Position numbers and translations under genes: made by a program
Shown: one piece after another, positions 12,703 to 24,514 of the stretch
Layout: each line of letters begins with the position of its first letter
How positions within the stretch are numbered: position 1 is the first letter of the stretch
The notes under the pieces: generated by a model
Told to the model about the DNA's origin: nothing
The model's database searches: none
Seen by the model: the letters and a program-made list of their open reading frames with translations, nothing else
DNA from: Phaeosaccion multiseriatum
Lineage: Eukaryota > Ochrophyta, other classes
Direction: 5' to 3'
Assembly: GCA_965112735.1 (NCBI GenBank)
Contig: OZ218961.1
Location: 1,054,001-1,118,000, forward strand
Length of the DNA: 64,000 nt

Positions 12703-12974
12703 TGTCCCTTCCCTTCGCTGTCCTGACTGCGGTGGCTGGTCCCCATGATCACGCTCTGTCCCTTCTCGTGCAACTGTCCCTCCCCCATCCTTCTCAGCTT
12801 GAAGGCTCCATCCAAACTCTTTGTGGTGGTGCTGCTGCGACTGGTGCCCCACCCCCTTGCACCGCACACGGGGCCCCTTTCTTTAAGCCGCAGCGTGTTG
12901 CTGCCTGCCCCTTCTGGGGATGCTAATCCTCCGAGCTTCCAGACGTTGGTCTCGTCTCCGCCCTCGATCGACAC
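12638..12974 (-). other. Possible true N-terminal extension of the deacetylase, out of frame across a 16-C run
   Basis: A minus-strand frame starting MSIEGGDETNVWKLGG at 12974 runs through a poly-Gln tract into a poly-Gly tract at the C run 12645-12660. There it is one base out of frame with the deacetylase ORF. One C fewer would fuse the two. It may be an assembly error, a length polymorphism, or simply 5' leader with no coding role. Confidence 0.4.
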
Positions 12975-14328
12975 GTATTGGCCTTCTGCAGTCTACCACC
13001 TCTCCGCTTCACGCCTCAGGTGCTACACGTCTTGGTCAGACCGCCTATGCCGTTTGCAAATGGCCCACCAAATAAGGGGAACTTGAACGATGAAATGGCT
13101 GAGGTGTGTTTCATCCATTCCTTCTCGCCCCCCTGGGGAAGATCAATTGAAACGCTCGGCAACCCACGTGTCAATCGCCGACCTCAAGAACTGTCTTCTC
13201 TCTCTTCTCTCCCTCACACACGTTTTACGCCTTCTTAACACCACGAGCTACAGCTCCACTGGCAAGCGCTTGGTTCGTTTAAGTCATTTCTATTATATAA
13301 CCCTGCTCTGCTTGCTGGATAGATTCATAAAGCCCTTGGGTACGGGGTTGAGAGCTCGAAAACGAGAAGTACCCCCCCCCTCAATTCTACCCTTCCCTTC
13401 CCCATCTCCCATCATGTACAATAAATGCTGCTGTGCCCCCGCCTCGCCCCCTCAGCTGCCATCCTCTGCCGTCTGCCTGGGTGTCCTCGTCTCTGCTGCA
13501 CACCAATGTTCCAATGCGGTGGTGGGTGGCAAGGCCGCACACTCGACTGACATTGTGGTTCCTCTTCTCTTGCCCCTTGTCCACTCCGCCCCCCCCCCAC
13601 AACCACCACCTCTCCCCCTTTAGATACTCGCACTCGCACAGCCTGTCATCGAGGATTGACTTGGGACGATTTGCTGATTCCTCCCCTGCCCTCCCCCGTC
13701 CTCCTCACCTCCTGCTCCTCTAGTTGCTCAGCCTTGCGCCAACCCATCTCTCTCCTACCAGCCTGAGCAATGCTCCATGGCATTGCCCACCCCCTCCCTT
13801 CGGCGGGTGTCCCACTGTCTCAGGATTGCTGCTGCTTCCTCCAATGCTGTTCGCTCGCCTCTTGCTCTTTTCTCCCCGTAGCCATAGTGCCCCGGCTGAT
13901 ATCGCAGCGTCCTCCTCTCCCTACCTCGCTCAATTCACCTCCCTTTGCCCTTCTCATGTCTAAAAAAAAACACAAAGTATTCACACATAAAAAATATACA
14001 AACCATTGTACATGGATCGATTAGGCATCGACCCCATTTGTCGTAAAGCCCCTCCTGGCCCCCCGTCTTCTCTCCTCCTCCTCCTCCTTCTTCTTCTTCT
14101 TTCTTCCTCCTCGTCCTCCTCCGCCGGCCTTCCTCCAAAGCCAGCAAGTCAGTCAAAGTCCCGCCCCCCAGGAGTGGCTCATGCCGTGCCCCCTGGGGAG
14201 GGAAGTCGAGTCAGTCGCACCATCCATCGGGTACCATCGCCCTCTCAATGACCCTCATCTCATGACCGGACAGACCGATAACAACTCGATACGCAATGGC
14301 CCCCCTCCCCTCGCCCTCCATACTCCAT
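12975..14328. other. Intergenic region, no supported gene
   Basis: This lies between the upstream side of the deacetylase gene and the 3' end of the next minus-strand gene. It contains pyrimidine-rich stretches and an A run near 13962. Frames of about 180 codons exist (for example 13090-13623) but have no domain, repeat or splice support. Confidence 0.5.
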
Positions 14329-14613
14329 TCACATGAGCATTTCGAAGGCAAACACCTCGGCGTCTTCATCCCCAAGCGAAAGCGACTTTTGCTGCTCCAA
14401 CGGCAGTAGTCCCAGCCCCTCTCTCGAACCCTCCCGCGGTACCTCCAGCTGCTGCAGGCCCTCCATTGCCCGTTCCTGCTGTAGCTCCAGCTGCTGTATC
14501 GCCGACTGCTGCTGCTGCTGCTGCTGCTCGTTCCATTCGCCGATAGCTGATGCAGCGTTGCTGCCCACTTCTGATCGATCCTCCTGCTGTACGCCCGACT
14601 GCTGTACCACCTC

Positions 14614-14656
<43 letters not shown>

Positions 14657-16275
14657 GGCGGCGGCGGCGGCCGGACTTCCCCGTGCATCGACTGCGCCCG
14701 ACGGCTCCTCTCAGCGAGATGAGGGACCTGGAGTATAGACAAGGCCGTGAGGCTACCTACAATGGGCGGGCCCCCTCCCACCGCATGCGCAGAGTATGGT
14801 GGTGATGAGGACGACAGCGGAGAGGTGGGTGAAGAGCATCCCGAGTGGGAAAGAGAGGCTGGAAGGGGCTGCTGGGGGCGAGTGGGCGACGGTACGGCAT
14901 AGAGAGAACCATCCCCCAGGGTGGAGCTCCTCCACACGGGAGCCGCAGTTGGCCCTCCTTCTCGTCTACCCTCCTCCTCCCCCTCCTCCTCGTCCGCCTG
15001 CTGGTGGTGGGGGTCCACTCCTCCCACCCCGCCCTCCTCGACAATGTGTGGCAAGGACCCCCTCACTGCCTTCTGTATCACCACTTGCTGCTGCTGCTGA
15101 TGCTGCTGGTGCTGATGCTGCCGCGGCGGGGGTGGTGGTTGCCACACCGACACTCTAACAGGAGCCGACGAGGCGAGCATCATCGAACGTGCCATGAGCA
15201 TTCGCTCCTTGAGGGACCCGAACACCGCCTCACTCGCGCCAGCCCTCCCTCGGCGCCGCCGACCGCTCTTTCTCCTGCCGCCGAGCTCGCCCACCTCATC
15301 CCCTTCATCATCATCATCGTAGTCGTCATCGTCGCTACTACCCGCCCCCCTTTCACTGCCGCTGCTGCTCCTCGAATCCTCTGCTTCTCCTCCCGCCCGG
15401 CCCCCTCCTCCCCCCTCGCTGCTCCCCTGCAGCAACAGCCCGCTGAGGCCGCTCTCAAACTCCTGGATCAAGCCCTCCTCCCACTTCCCCGCCTCCCCCT
15501 CTTCCTGAAGATAGCCAGCCGAAGGTCCCAGCACCAGTGGAGGCATGTCTTCCATAAAGCGCATCGGTGGTAAGCTGCCCCCCAGTAGAGGTGCATCAGG
15601 GGCGGCGGAACGGGCATGGTGAGAGCCTGACAGAGCCCTCACCCCCCCGGCACCCAGAGCCGGCGGTTCTCCTGTCCCAGCAGCAGCAGAACCCCCTTGG
15701 ACTTCAACAACAACCCCACCTTCTCCTCCTGAAACATCCGCTCCCACATCTACCACCCCTGCCCCTGCCCTCCACGCCAGCCCTCCAGGGTGCCTGCCGT
15801 GGCCCCCCCTCGCCTTCCGACTCAGCCGCATGGGCGTCAGCGTCAGTCTCCCCGCCCCTCCCCCCGTCACCCCGACCCCACCGATGCCTACTCCTGCCAC
15901 GCCTACTTCGTACTGCTCCAGCCCGCGCGCCAGCCCACTACTCACAACAGGGGGACCTTCGGCCCCGTCCCCGTCAGCCGCGGTGGAGGAGGCGACCGCC
16001 TCCTCTGATCGGATCAAGATTGGAGTGCTGGATACCCGCATCATGGCCCGCGGGCCCATATCCATCAGAGAGAGCCCCAGTCCAAGCGTGCTGGGGGCGG
16101 GTTTGTTCATGCTGGCTCCAGGCGAGGCGCAATTTGGAGTAGTAGGTGCGATCGCTTCGCCCAATCCGTGTACGGTCATTGGTAGGCCCTCACCAAAGGG
16201 AACTCCTCCTCCTGCCAGTGGAGAGGGGGAGGTGTACCTAAGGGGCTCGCAGTAAGGGCTCGTCATCTCGTCCAT
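14329..16275 (-). CDS. Intronless low-complexity protein, 648 aa, function unknown
   Basis: A single open frame starts ATGGACGAGATG and stops at 14329. The protein is Gly/Ser/Pro-rich at first, with an acidic DDDDYDDDDEGDE stretch next to a basic KSGRRRRGRAG patch around residues 330-350. It then has poly-Pro and poly-Gln blocks, and ends with a Gln/Glu-rich segment (AIQQLELQQERAMEGLQQLE) that could form a coiled coil. Two insertions match the dispersed VIQ/AIQ-Gln motif. I recognise no domain. The acidic/basic patches and Q-rich tail would suit a nuclear regulator, but that is speculation. It is divergently transcribed from the IQ-motif gene, with only 119 bases between start codons. Confidence 0.7.
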
Positions 16276-16394
16276 GTCTCACCCACTGGACACACCCGTC
16301 GCTGGCCTTCAGGGGGCCTCCGTGAGCTTTACGTAAGCTTAGGTAATCAAGATTCAAGCTGAAATCAAAAAGCTTTGAGAAGCGACAGAGGAGG
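16276..16394. promoter_or_regulatory. Short head-to-head intergenic region (candidate bidirectional promoter)
   Basis: Only 119 bases separate the minus-strand ATG at 16275 from the plus-strand ATG at 16395. No TATA box is visible; a repeated taagctt/gtaag-like segment occurs near 16330. Both transcripts probably initiate here or within each other's 5' ends. Confidence 0.45.
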
Positions 16395-17453
16395 ATGGCT
16401 CTTCGAGGAGAGCAGCGAGGAGAGCATTGGAACGAGGACGAACGAGCTGGAGTGATCCAGGTGCGGCTGCCAACTTGATCAAACCTTTATTGTCCTCCCT
16501 TTTAGGGCTACCTTTATCTGGAGTCTTCCCTCGGCAACAGCGAGTACGTAAGAGAGGAGATGAGACGTGGATGGTAAACAAGTTACTCACTCTACAAACC
16601 CCTCGCTCACGTGGATGGTACACAAGTTACTCACTCTACAAAGGCCTCGCTCCGTTCCGTGTGTTGCACCCCCCAGGCATGCTATCGCGGGCGTCGCATT
16701 CGAAGACGCGTAGTCGAGAGCGCGCTGGACTCGTTCGAAGCCATCTGCCTGCGGATAGCGAAGGAGACAGACTTGCCCGCCACCTACCTATGGGACAAAA
16801 GCGTCGTACCAAAATGGGCCCGCCCGCGCACCGCCTCGTGTGACGAGGAGGAGAGTGCGAGCGACAGCAGCAATAGACACAATAGTTCTTGTCAGTCTCC
16901 GCTCTCAGCGCCCCGGTCAGTGGGAAGGGAGCAGCCTCATCATTGTCACAGGCCTGGCGACGCCTGTGGGAGCAGTGGTTGTGATGGTGCTGCATGGGCG
17001 GCGCAGTCAGCTGGGGGGGAAGAGGGAGGAAGACGGAGATCAGGAGGGTCAGGAGGAGCAGCAGGACAAGCAGCAGGAGCAGCAACAGCAGGAGGAGGAG
17101 GAGCTGAAGAACCAGCAGAGTGTGGAGCAGGAGCGGGGGATGACGCAAGTTCAGCTCGTCCTCAGACAGATGGGCGGGGATGGGGACCAAGAGGAGGGAG
17201 GGAAAGCCCAGCGACGGCGACAGAGGAGGCAGAGGTGAGAGGGGTGGCTGCGAAAGATCCGGAAGCCACTGCCGCTGCCCCATGCAGTAGTGCTACCAGT
17301 GATGATGGTTCCGGTGGTGGTGGCGGCGGTGGTGGTGGGGGGGGTGGGGGTGTGGGAGGGGGTGAAGAGCGGAGGGAGGCGAGGCTACGGTACCTGCAGG
17401 CAGAGCTGCAGTGGGTGCGGAACGCGCTCGGGGATCGGACGCGCTACCTCCGT

Positions 17454-17484
<31 letters not shown>

Positions 17485-17552
17485 GATGTCAAGTAGAATT
17501 GCCACCGTCAGAAGCCGGAGCAGCAGCGGTGGAAGCCGCACTACCGCTGTGA
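16395..17552 (+). CDS. IQ-motif protein with an IQCC-like N-terminus, 2 exons
   Basis: Exon 1 (16395-16460, 22 codons) ends AGVIQ. Exon 2 (16677-17552) begins ACYRGRRIRRRVVES, so the junction falls inside a calmodulin-binding IQ motif (V-I-Q-A-C-Y-R-G-R-R-I-R) and rebuilds it exactly in phase 0. The following segment (SFEAICLRIAKET, then a tryptophan and W-A-R-P-R) resembles the N-terminal region of IQ motif-containing protein C as I recall it. The remainder is Gly/Ser/Glu-rich with a poly-Gly run and ends in a coiled stretch (LRYLQAELQWVRNALGDR) and poly-Gln. Total is 313 aa. AATAAA 14 bases after the stop supports a separate gene rather than a 5' part of the next one. Calmodulin binding is likely; a ciliary link is possible but unproven. 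Confidence 0.7.
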
Positions 17553-17565
17553 GAAATTTGAAAAA

Positions 17566-17571
17566 AATAAA
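17566..17571 (+). terminator. Candidate polyadenylation signal AATAAA
   Basis: AATAAA lies 14 bases past the TGA at 17550-17552 in an A-rich stretch. It supports ending the IQ-motif gene here. Confidence 0.45.
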
Positions 17572-17808
17572 GAAAACGACTTTTATCGGACGGATGCAGC
17601 AGCCTCAGTCCTGCTCATGTTTGCGGCGTGCTGTGAGCGCGGAAGGGGGGCTGCGCGGGGTACAGAGCAAGCACCTGCGTGGGTGCGTGGACCAGTTTTC
17701 AGTTTTCAGTTTCTGGTGCAGTTACAGAATATCCTACAAACTGAAACTTCAGACTGCCTCCTTCCTTGTCTGGGGAGAGAGAGAGAGAGCCGTCTTGTGC
17801 TTCCCACA

Positions 17809-18329
17809 ATGGCTCGGAAGCTCCCCCCCTCGCCCGGGGGAAGGCCCAGGCCTCTATCGAGAGAGAGGAGCAGGAGTGGGAGCAGGAGTGGGAGCAGGAG
17901 CGGGAGTAGGAGCGGGAGCAGGAGCGGGAGCGGGAGAAGGAGCAGGGTTGCAACACCAATCAACGGCAGAAGTGGTGGGGCGGCTGAGGCGGCAGTACTT
18001 CGATCAGCGGCACAGGAGTTAGCGATGGAGTCCAAGGAAAGCGCGGCTGGTGGAGATACCAGGATCCGCCAGCAGCGACAGAGAAAGGACATTGCCAAGA
18101 ATGAGGAGGGGAAGAAAGGCGAGAGCGAAGATGAAGATGACAATAATCATAATGACGACGATGATGATTATGGCGACGAGGTGGAGGAGGATGATAATGA
18201 TGAGGAGGAAGCAGTGGAGGGGGATGAGGACGAAACTGCTGGTGAGGAGGCAGAGGAGGAAGCCCCAGCGGGAGGGGGGGGGGCGAAGATGAGGAATACG
18301 ACGAGCAGGAAGAGGAAGAGGAGATTGGA

Positions 18330-18361
<32 letters not shown>

Positions 18362-21300
18362 GGAGGAGAAGGAGGAAGAGGAGGAGGAGGAGGAGGAGGA
18401 GGAGGAGGAGGAGGAGGAGGAGGGTGCTACCACTGTTACTGCTGCCGCTGTGCGAGGATCACCCAAGAAGGAATACAGACTGACCACTCCTGCCAACCCC
18501 GCGGAGCTGCACCACTTGGTAAAGTTACGCGACGGAGTCATCTTGGCGAGGGAGAAGGAGCTGGAGCTCGTCTCAAGGCAGAATGGGCAGCTCAGGGGCG
18601 ACTGCGATCGGATGGAGGCGGAAACATCGTTGCTACATGAGGCCGTAGCAGAGAGAGACGAAGGTACGCACCCTGTTCACAAATCAAGAGACGAAGGAAA
18701 AGGAGGAGGGGAAAAACGGGGAGGACTCGATCATGTGTGGCTTGAGGAGGGAGTTCACTTTTCTTGCTGCGTAGCGGGGCACCGCTCATTGAGTCATCCC
18801 TTTGCCATCCTTCGCTTTCGTCGGCTTTATCAACGTTCCTACCCCTACCGTTCACCGGCCGATGCCCTCGTCACACACGGACACCACCCTGCACGTACCG
18901 CCCTTATCCCCCCCCCCTTCCTCCTCCTCCTCCTCCTCCTCCTCCTCCTCCTCCTCCTCCTCCTCCTCCTCCTCCTCCTCCTCCTCCTCCTCCTCCTCCT
19001 CCTCCTCCTCCTCCTCCTCCTCCTCCTCCTCCTCCTCCTCCTCCTCCTCCTCCTCCTCTTCCTCCTCCTGCTGCTGCTGCTGCTGCTGCTGATGCTGATG
19101 CAGCCGTGGAAGAGCACAAGAAGGCCGGGGCGAGGCTAAGGCGCGAGGTGAAGAGACTCAAGATTGAGATGGAGAAGCATGTGGGCCGAGAACACGCCGT
19201 CCAGGTACGGAGGGTTACGTAAGCTTCATGTACGAAGTGTCAGGGACTGAGGGCAAACAGACGGCTGGCCAGTGAACTGCAATCCACTGCCATGCGCTGA
19301 CGTGGCTGTGTTCTCCCAGCTTCCAGGGGCGTTCTTTCTGCCGACCGACTTGATGACTGACGGATTGACTCACTGACTGATGCCTGTACACCCGACCACT
19401 CACCCACAGATGGCAACTACGCAGAACAGCCGCCTACTGAAGCTGCTGCAACAAGAGGAGGGGAAGCGGGAGCAGAGCCTGCGACAACGCGACGCCTCTC
19501 GAGAAGAGATAGTGGAGCTCAAGGCCAAACTCAAACACATTAGCGCCGTGAGCGCCAAGGCGGAGGCCGAGCTGCGCATCCAAGTAATCGACTCGAAAAA
19601 CGAACTCGAGGCCATGAAAGTCGAGCACCTCCGTGCCAAGTCGGAGCTCGCTGCCCTCACAGAGGCGGCCCACAATGCCCAGCGAGACGCGGCGGAGAGG
19701 GTGGCGATTATGGAGGATGAGGTAGCCCGCCGTCGGAACGCTCAGTATGTGTCGATTCAGAAGCAACAGGACTGCGAAGACGCTCTCGGGAGGGTGTCTC
19801 GGGAACACGAGGTGTACAAGGCGGAGAATGAACGTTTCACGCAGCAGAGGGCTGAGGTGGAGCTGCGGATTGCCGCCATGAGAAGCAGCACCGAGGAGCT
19901 GCAGAGGGAGTGCAGAGAGGTTTGTGTTCGAGGGTAGTCGGAGGGAGGGAATGGGGGAGGGAGTGATGACTGAGTGAAGAGTGAGTGAGAGAGGGAGGGA
20001 GGGAGGGAGGGAGGGAGAGAGGGAGTGAGTGAGTGATTACGTGAGTGGGTGAGTGAGTGAGTGAGTGAGTGAGTGAGTGAGTGAGTGAGTGGGTGAGTGA
20101 GTGAGTGAGTGAGTGAGTGAGTGAGCGAGTGAGTGAGTGAGTGAGTGAGTGAGTGAGTGAGTAGGTGAGTGGGTGAGTGAGTGGGTGAGTGAGTGGGCGA
20201 GTGAGTGGGTGAGTGAGTGAGTGGGTGAATGAGTGAGTGAGTGAGAGGGTGAGTGAGTGAGGGAGGGAGGGGGACAGAGTGCACTGCCATCTCTCTCCTT
20301 TACGCTCTCCTCTCTCCCTTCCATCCACTGCCATCCCCTCCCCTTCCGTATCCTCTCTCCTCTCCCCTCCATCGACTGCCATCTCAGCTCCGTGTGGCCC
20401 GCGAAGAGGAGAACGCTCTCTCCTCCGCTAGAATCGCCACACTGCAAGACTCTATTGAGGCACTCCAGTGCTCAGAGCAGAGGGGGAGGCACGCGTTACG
20501 AGTGGTGATGGAGCAAAACAGTTAAGTTCTCCTGTTTGTTGACTTAGCGGTAGTGATGTATGTATTCATGGAGGAGAGTGTGCTCATTTTTTCTGAAGTG
20601 CGTTGATACGGTGGTGGGGTCGTTACTTCCTTCTTAGTTTGCTTGCTTGCTTGGTTGGTTGGTTGGTTGGTTGGTTGGTTGGTTGGTCGGTGGTTTGAGT
20701 TTAGTTTTACGATGGGCGTGTTGGGCTGCAGAGTGTGTGTGAGGGCATGGAACACAATAATTTGAGTTTGAGTCAGTGCTGAGTGTCCCGTCTTGGCTTG
20801 GAGCCTTGCTTGGTTTGACTCTCTTCCTTTTCAGTTTCAGAAACTCAGCAGAGAGCCCTTTGCCTTGTCCTCCCCGAGCGTTGTCTGCAATACCTCACAA
20901 ACTCAACCACCCCCTTCCCCTGTCTCCCCTTCCCCGTCCTCAGAGGAGCTGCAGAGGGAGGTGGTGCAGCGAGAGGAGGCACTGAAGAGAGAGCGGCAGA
21001 GGGCACAGGAGGAAGGAAGGAGGGCATTCGCCTTGGATGCGAAGGTGGGTGAGGGAGGGAGTGCGTAACTGCAGCTGTTTGGTATTCGGGGAAAACATGA
21101 CGTAAGCCTGCGTAAGCGTACGACATGCTGGGTACCCAACGCGCACGCACGCACAGTGATGAGGAGGGGGTGTGGCCCAGCTTCCTTCCTGGACCGGGTT
21201 GGGTACAATGACTTTCCCTCTGCCTCTCTCTCCCCTTCTATTCCTCTCCCTCTCTCTCCACTCTCTTCTCTCCCTCCCCTCTCTCTCCCCTTTCTTCTCC

Positions 21301-22899
21301 CTCTATTCCTTGGGCCCTCTCGCTGTCCCTGGCTCTCTCACCCGTTCTCATCTCCCTTTCCCTCTCTCTTTCTCTCTCCCTCCCTCCCTCCCTCCTTCCC
21401 TCCCTCCCCCCCCTCTCTCTCCTCTCTTCTCTCTCTCTATCCCTCTGACCCTCTATCCCTCTCTCTCTCCCTACTTACTGTTGGTCGTCGCTTGCTTGTT
21501 ACACAGGTTGGTCGTCTAGAGTCGTCGCTGCGTATTCAGACAACGCAAACAAAGCTGCACAATGTGCTGGACACATTTAACAAGCAAATGGCGCCACGGC
21601 CAGCGACGGCGGAGTACTCGGGTGAGGAAGGTGATGACAATAACACAGCCAACACCACCGGAGGAGGAGGGGGAGGGGGAGGAGGAGGAGGAGGAGGAGG
21701 AGAAGAAGGAGGAGGTGGTAGCATTGGTTCTACATCGGCACAGGCAAAGAGGCGAGCAGGCAAGGTCCGGCGGAGGGGAGGAGAGGCCAGCAACAACAGC
21801 CATAGCAACAGCAACAACATGTCCTCACACGACGTGGCTCAGCTGCGGAGAGACAAAACTCGCCTCCTCGGGCTCTACCTCGACACCTTTTGCCGCATGG
21901 GCCGTATGACTCAGGCCATGCAGTCACATGGGCAGTGGGGCACCGATAGCACCACTGGGTGTCCCCTTCCGGCTCCTTTGTCCACTCCTCCGGCGACTAA
22001 CCTCCTGCACTCAGGTAGTCATGACGACGTTGCTACGAGCACCGTGGGGGGTAGTGGTGGTGGTGGTGGTGGTGGTGGTGGAGGAGGAGGAGGAGGAGAC
22101 ACTGGCGAGGAGGAAGGCAGTGGAGGCGGTGGTGGTGGTGGTGGTGGTGGTAGTAGTTGTACTAGCGGTGGTGGTAACTCCGGGACCGAAGCAGCCACAG
22201 CAGCAGCAGCAGCAGGAGGAGGAGGAGGAGGAGGAGGAGGAGGAGGAGGAGGAGGAGGAGGAGGAGGAGGAGGAGGAGGAGGAGGACATTCACTCGGAGG
22301 GTTTCCGAGTCGGGGAGGCTTGCTTCCTCGACTCGTGCTAAGCGAGTGCGGCCTGACCGACAGAGAGCTCTACCTGGTGTCAGGATGGATGCGAGGGCAG
22401 AGTTGCGTGCGGGAGATAGACCTCAGCCTCAATCGATTGTCCGACGACGGCGTAAGGGCACTGGCGGGCGTGTTGGCGGCGGAGGGGTGTGAGATCAAGT
22501 ACGTGGATCTGCGATACAATCAGGTGAGAGGGCGGAGAGGGGGGAGGAGGAGCGGTGAGGGGGGGTGAGGGTGAGGGTGAGAGAGAGAGAGAGAGTGAGA
22601 GAGGTTTGTGTGTGTGTATATATGTGTGTTGTACGTGTGTGTGCGCGCGTGCGTGTGTGTATACATGTATGTGCGTGTTTGTGTGTGTGTGTGTATGTCC
22701 TTGTGTGTGTGCGAGCGCATGGGAGATAGAGAAGGGTGTGCGCACGAGGAAGAGAGTGTTTGTAGAGAGAGAGAAGAAGAAGGATGAATGTGCTGGTGAG
22801 CTAGAGAGGGAGAGAGGAAAGAAGGGTGTGTGTGTAAGTGGGAGGGAGAGGTAGAAGGGAGCGTGTGTGCAGGTGAGCGAGACGGGGAGGGGAGAAGAA

Positions 22900-22932
<33 letters not shown>

Positions 22933-23082
22933 AACGCCACAAAGTGGAGCTGTTGGCCCCAGCCTTCTCTTTCCACTCTCTTTCCCTGCGCCCTTGTCGC
23001 CGTTGACCCACAATGTTATCGTTCTCTCTCCTCCTTTTCCTCCTCCTCCTCCTCCTCCTCCTCCTCCCCCCGCTCTGTTTCC

Positions 23083-23120
<38 letters not shown>

Positions 23121-23304
23121 CACGCCCCGCCGCGCCTCGCTCCGTCCACCAACACTCAGATTTCTCGAGGAGGTTTGGCATGTATCGTGGCAGCTCTGGA
23201 GGCCAGCACCAGCGTCAGCCGACCTATTAAGCATGTGTACATGCACAAGGAGGGTCGCATCGACGCCCTGGGAGTGCACCAGCCGCAGCAGTTGGTGATA
23301 CAAG

Positions 23305-23371
<67 letters not shown>

Positions 23372-23373
23372 GC

Positions 23374-23410
<37 letters not shown>

Positions 23411-23807
23411 GCAGCAGCAGCAGCAGCAGCTGCACCAGTCTCAGGCTCAGTCTCACCAAACGAGAGGACTCCGAGGCCACGTACACGAGAAGGATGAGGA
23501 TGGGGAGGGGAAGGGGAAGGAGGAGGAGCCGGAGGAGGAGGGGGGTGCCCTTGGACCCTCTGATTGTAGTGGTGGTAGTCATCGACCGCTCGATGCGTCA
23601 GCGTGCTTCAGCGTGGCGGTCATCGACGCGAGAGATAACTTTGTGAGCGGCGAAGGCGTAGCGTTGGACGGGTCTGTTGACGCCAGGCTCCAGCTTGATT
23701 ACCCCTCGAGAATAGGAGGAGGAGGAGGAGGAGAGGGGAGGCGGCGCAGCGGTCGGAGGGGAGTAGGGACCGGGTCGGGTCGCCATCACCATCATCATCT
23801 TCATCAT

Positions 23808-23839
<32 letters not shown>

Positions 23840-24230
23840 GCAGCTACAGATCAGTAGACATGACCATCCCCCCCTCCATCAGCATGGCAGCTCCAATCTC
23901 CATGGTCACAGCAGCAGCAGTATCACCAACAGCACCAGCAACGGCAGCCAGCCGAGCCCTCAACCCACCCGCCAGCTCAGTCAGCACAGCGTTGTCACGT
24001 CGTCACTGTCCACGTCGCTCACTTCGTCCGCCGCAGTGTCAGCAGTAGGCACCACCGGCGACGGTATGAGCTCCACGCGCCCACGCCAGCAGCAGCCACA
24101 GATTGGGCCTCTGCCCTACCCTTTCCCGGGGGGTAGCGCGGCGGACAGGGCAGTCCAAGCTTATCGTGACGTGCCTTCTTCCTCGGCGGTAGCGCTGGCC
24201 AAGCCCAAGCAACACAGGCGTAAACAGTAA
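17809..24230 (+). CDS. Acidic/coiled-coil/leucine-rich-repeat protein, 7 exons, with a poly-G frame break
   Basis: Exons are 17809-18663, 19104-19204, 19410-19919, 20388-20520, 20944-21044, 21507-22523 and 23160-24230. All are GT-AG and phases agree. The exon total becomes a multiple of three (1263 codons) only if one G is added to the 10-G run at 18274-18283, exactly where the acidic frame is lost. Order: RS-like repeats (SRSGSRSG), very acidic region, coiled coil (for example ELHHLVKLRDGVILAREKEL), a long central coiled coil in exons 2-5, poly-Gly, then RNase-inhibitor-like LRRs (CGLTDRELYLVSGWMRG, IDLSLNRLSDDGVRALAGVL, VDLRYNQ split by an intron). A Gln run of ~45 and a His/Gln-rich tail follow. 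LRR plus coiled coil suits a scaffold, possibly ciliary or centrosomal; the family was not identified. Confidence 0.75.
18274..18283 (+). other. 10-G run that breaks the reading frame
   Basis: Upstream of the run the acidic frame reads EEEAPAGGG. After it the same frame turns to Arg/Lys-rich coding with a stop at 18483, while the +1 frame continues acidic (EDEEYDEQEEEEEIGEEEE) into the coiled coil. An 11-G run would keep one frame throughout. Confidence 0.7.
18917..19070 (+). repeat. Long (CCT)n tract in an intron
   Basis: About 50 uninterrupted TCC/CCT units just upstream of the acceptor at 19103. The tract acts as an oversized polypyrimidine tract and passes into (TGC)n before the AG. Confidence 0.95.
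19965..20270 (+). repeat. GAGT/GGGA tetranucleotide array in an intron
   Basis: The 5' half of the 19920-20387 intron is almost entirely gagtgagtgagt with ggtgagt variants, preceded by ggagggaggg. The array contains dozens of GTGAGT donor-like hexamers. Confidence 0.95.
23302..23430 (+). repeat. (CAA)n/(CAG)n coding tract (poly-Gln)
   Basis: Mostly CAA codons with a terminal CAG block, encoding about 45 Gln in the last exon of the LRR gene. It is introduced by a copy of the dispersed CAGTTGGTGATACA motif. Confidence 0.95.
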
Positions 24231-24239
24231 CGCACTTCG

Positions 24240-24282
24240 GCTGCTGCTGCTGCTGCTGCTGGTGGTGGTGGTGGTGGTGGTG

Positions 24283-24324
<42 letters not shown>

Positions 24325-24336
24325 GTGGTGGTGGTG

Positions 24337-24405
<69 letters not shown>
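24240..24405 (+). repeat. (CTG)n/(GGT)n array after the LRR gene stop
   Basis: Alternating blocks of CTG and GGT repeats begin 10 bases after the TAA. The equivalent place in unit B has only a few such units, so the array expanded after or during duplication. Confidence 0.95.
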
Positions 24406-24406
<1 letters not shown>

Positions 24407-24514
24407 ACATCAACATACAACACCAAGGGGCGTACACTCGTTCCGCTTTCGCTAGTCTCAAGCAAGACGGGAAGTTCAAGCAAAAAATACATTTTAAATT
24501 GGGTTGTACTATAT

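Noticed and set aside
13090-13623. 177-codon + frame between the deacetylase and the next gene
   Set aside because: Composition changes along its length and it lacks any domain or convincing start; likely chance.
17617-18483. ORF starting at 17617 as a separate Arg-rich protein
   Set aside because: The Arg/Lys-rich end is the wrong-frame reading of an acidic tract after a poly-G frame break; the better start is at 17809.
16395-24230. IQ-motif gene and LRR gene as one long gene
   Set aside because: A stop at 17552 followed by AATAAA 14 bases later and a good ATG at 17809 favour two genes, although a spliced fusion cannot be fully excluded.
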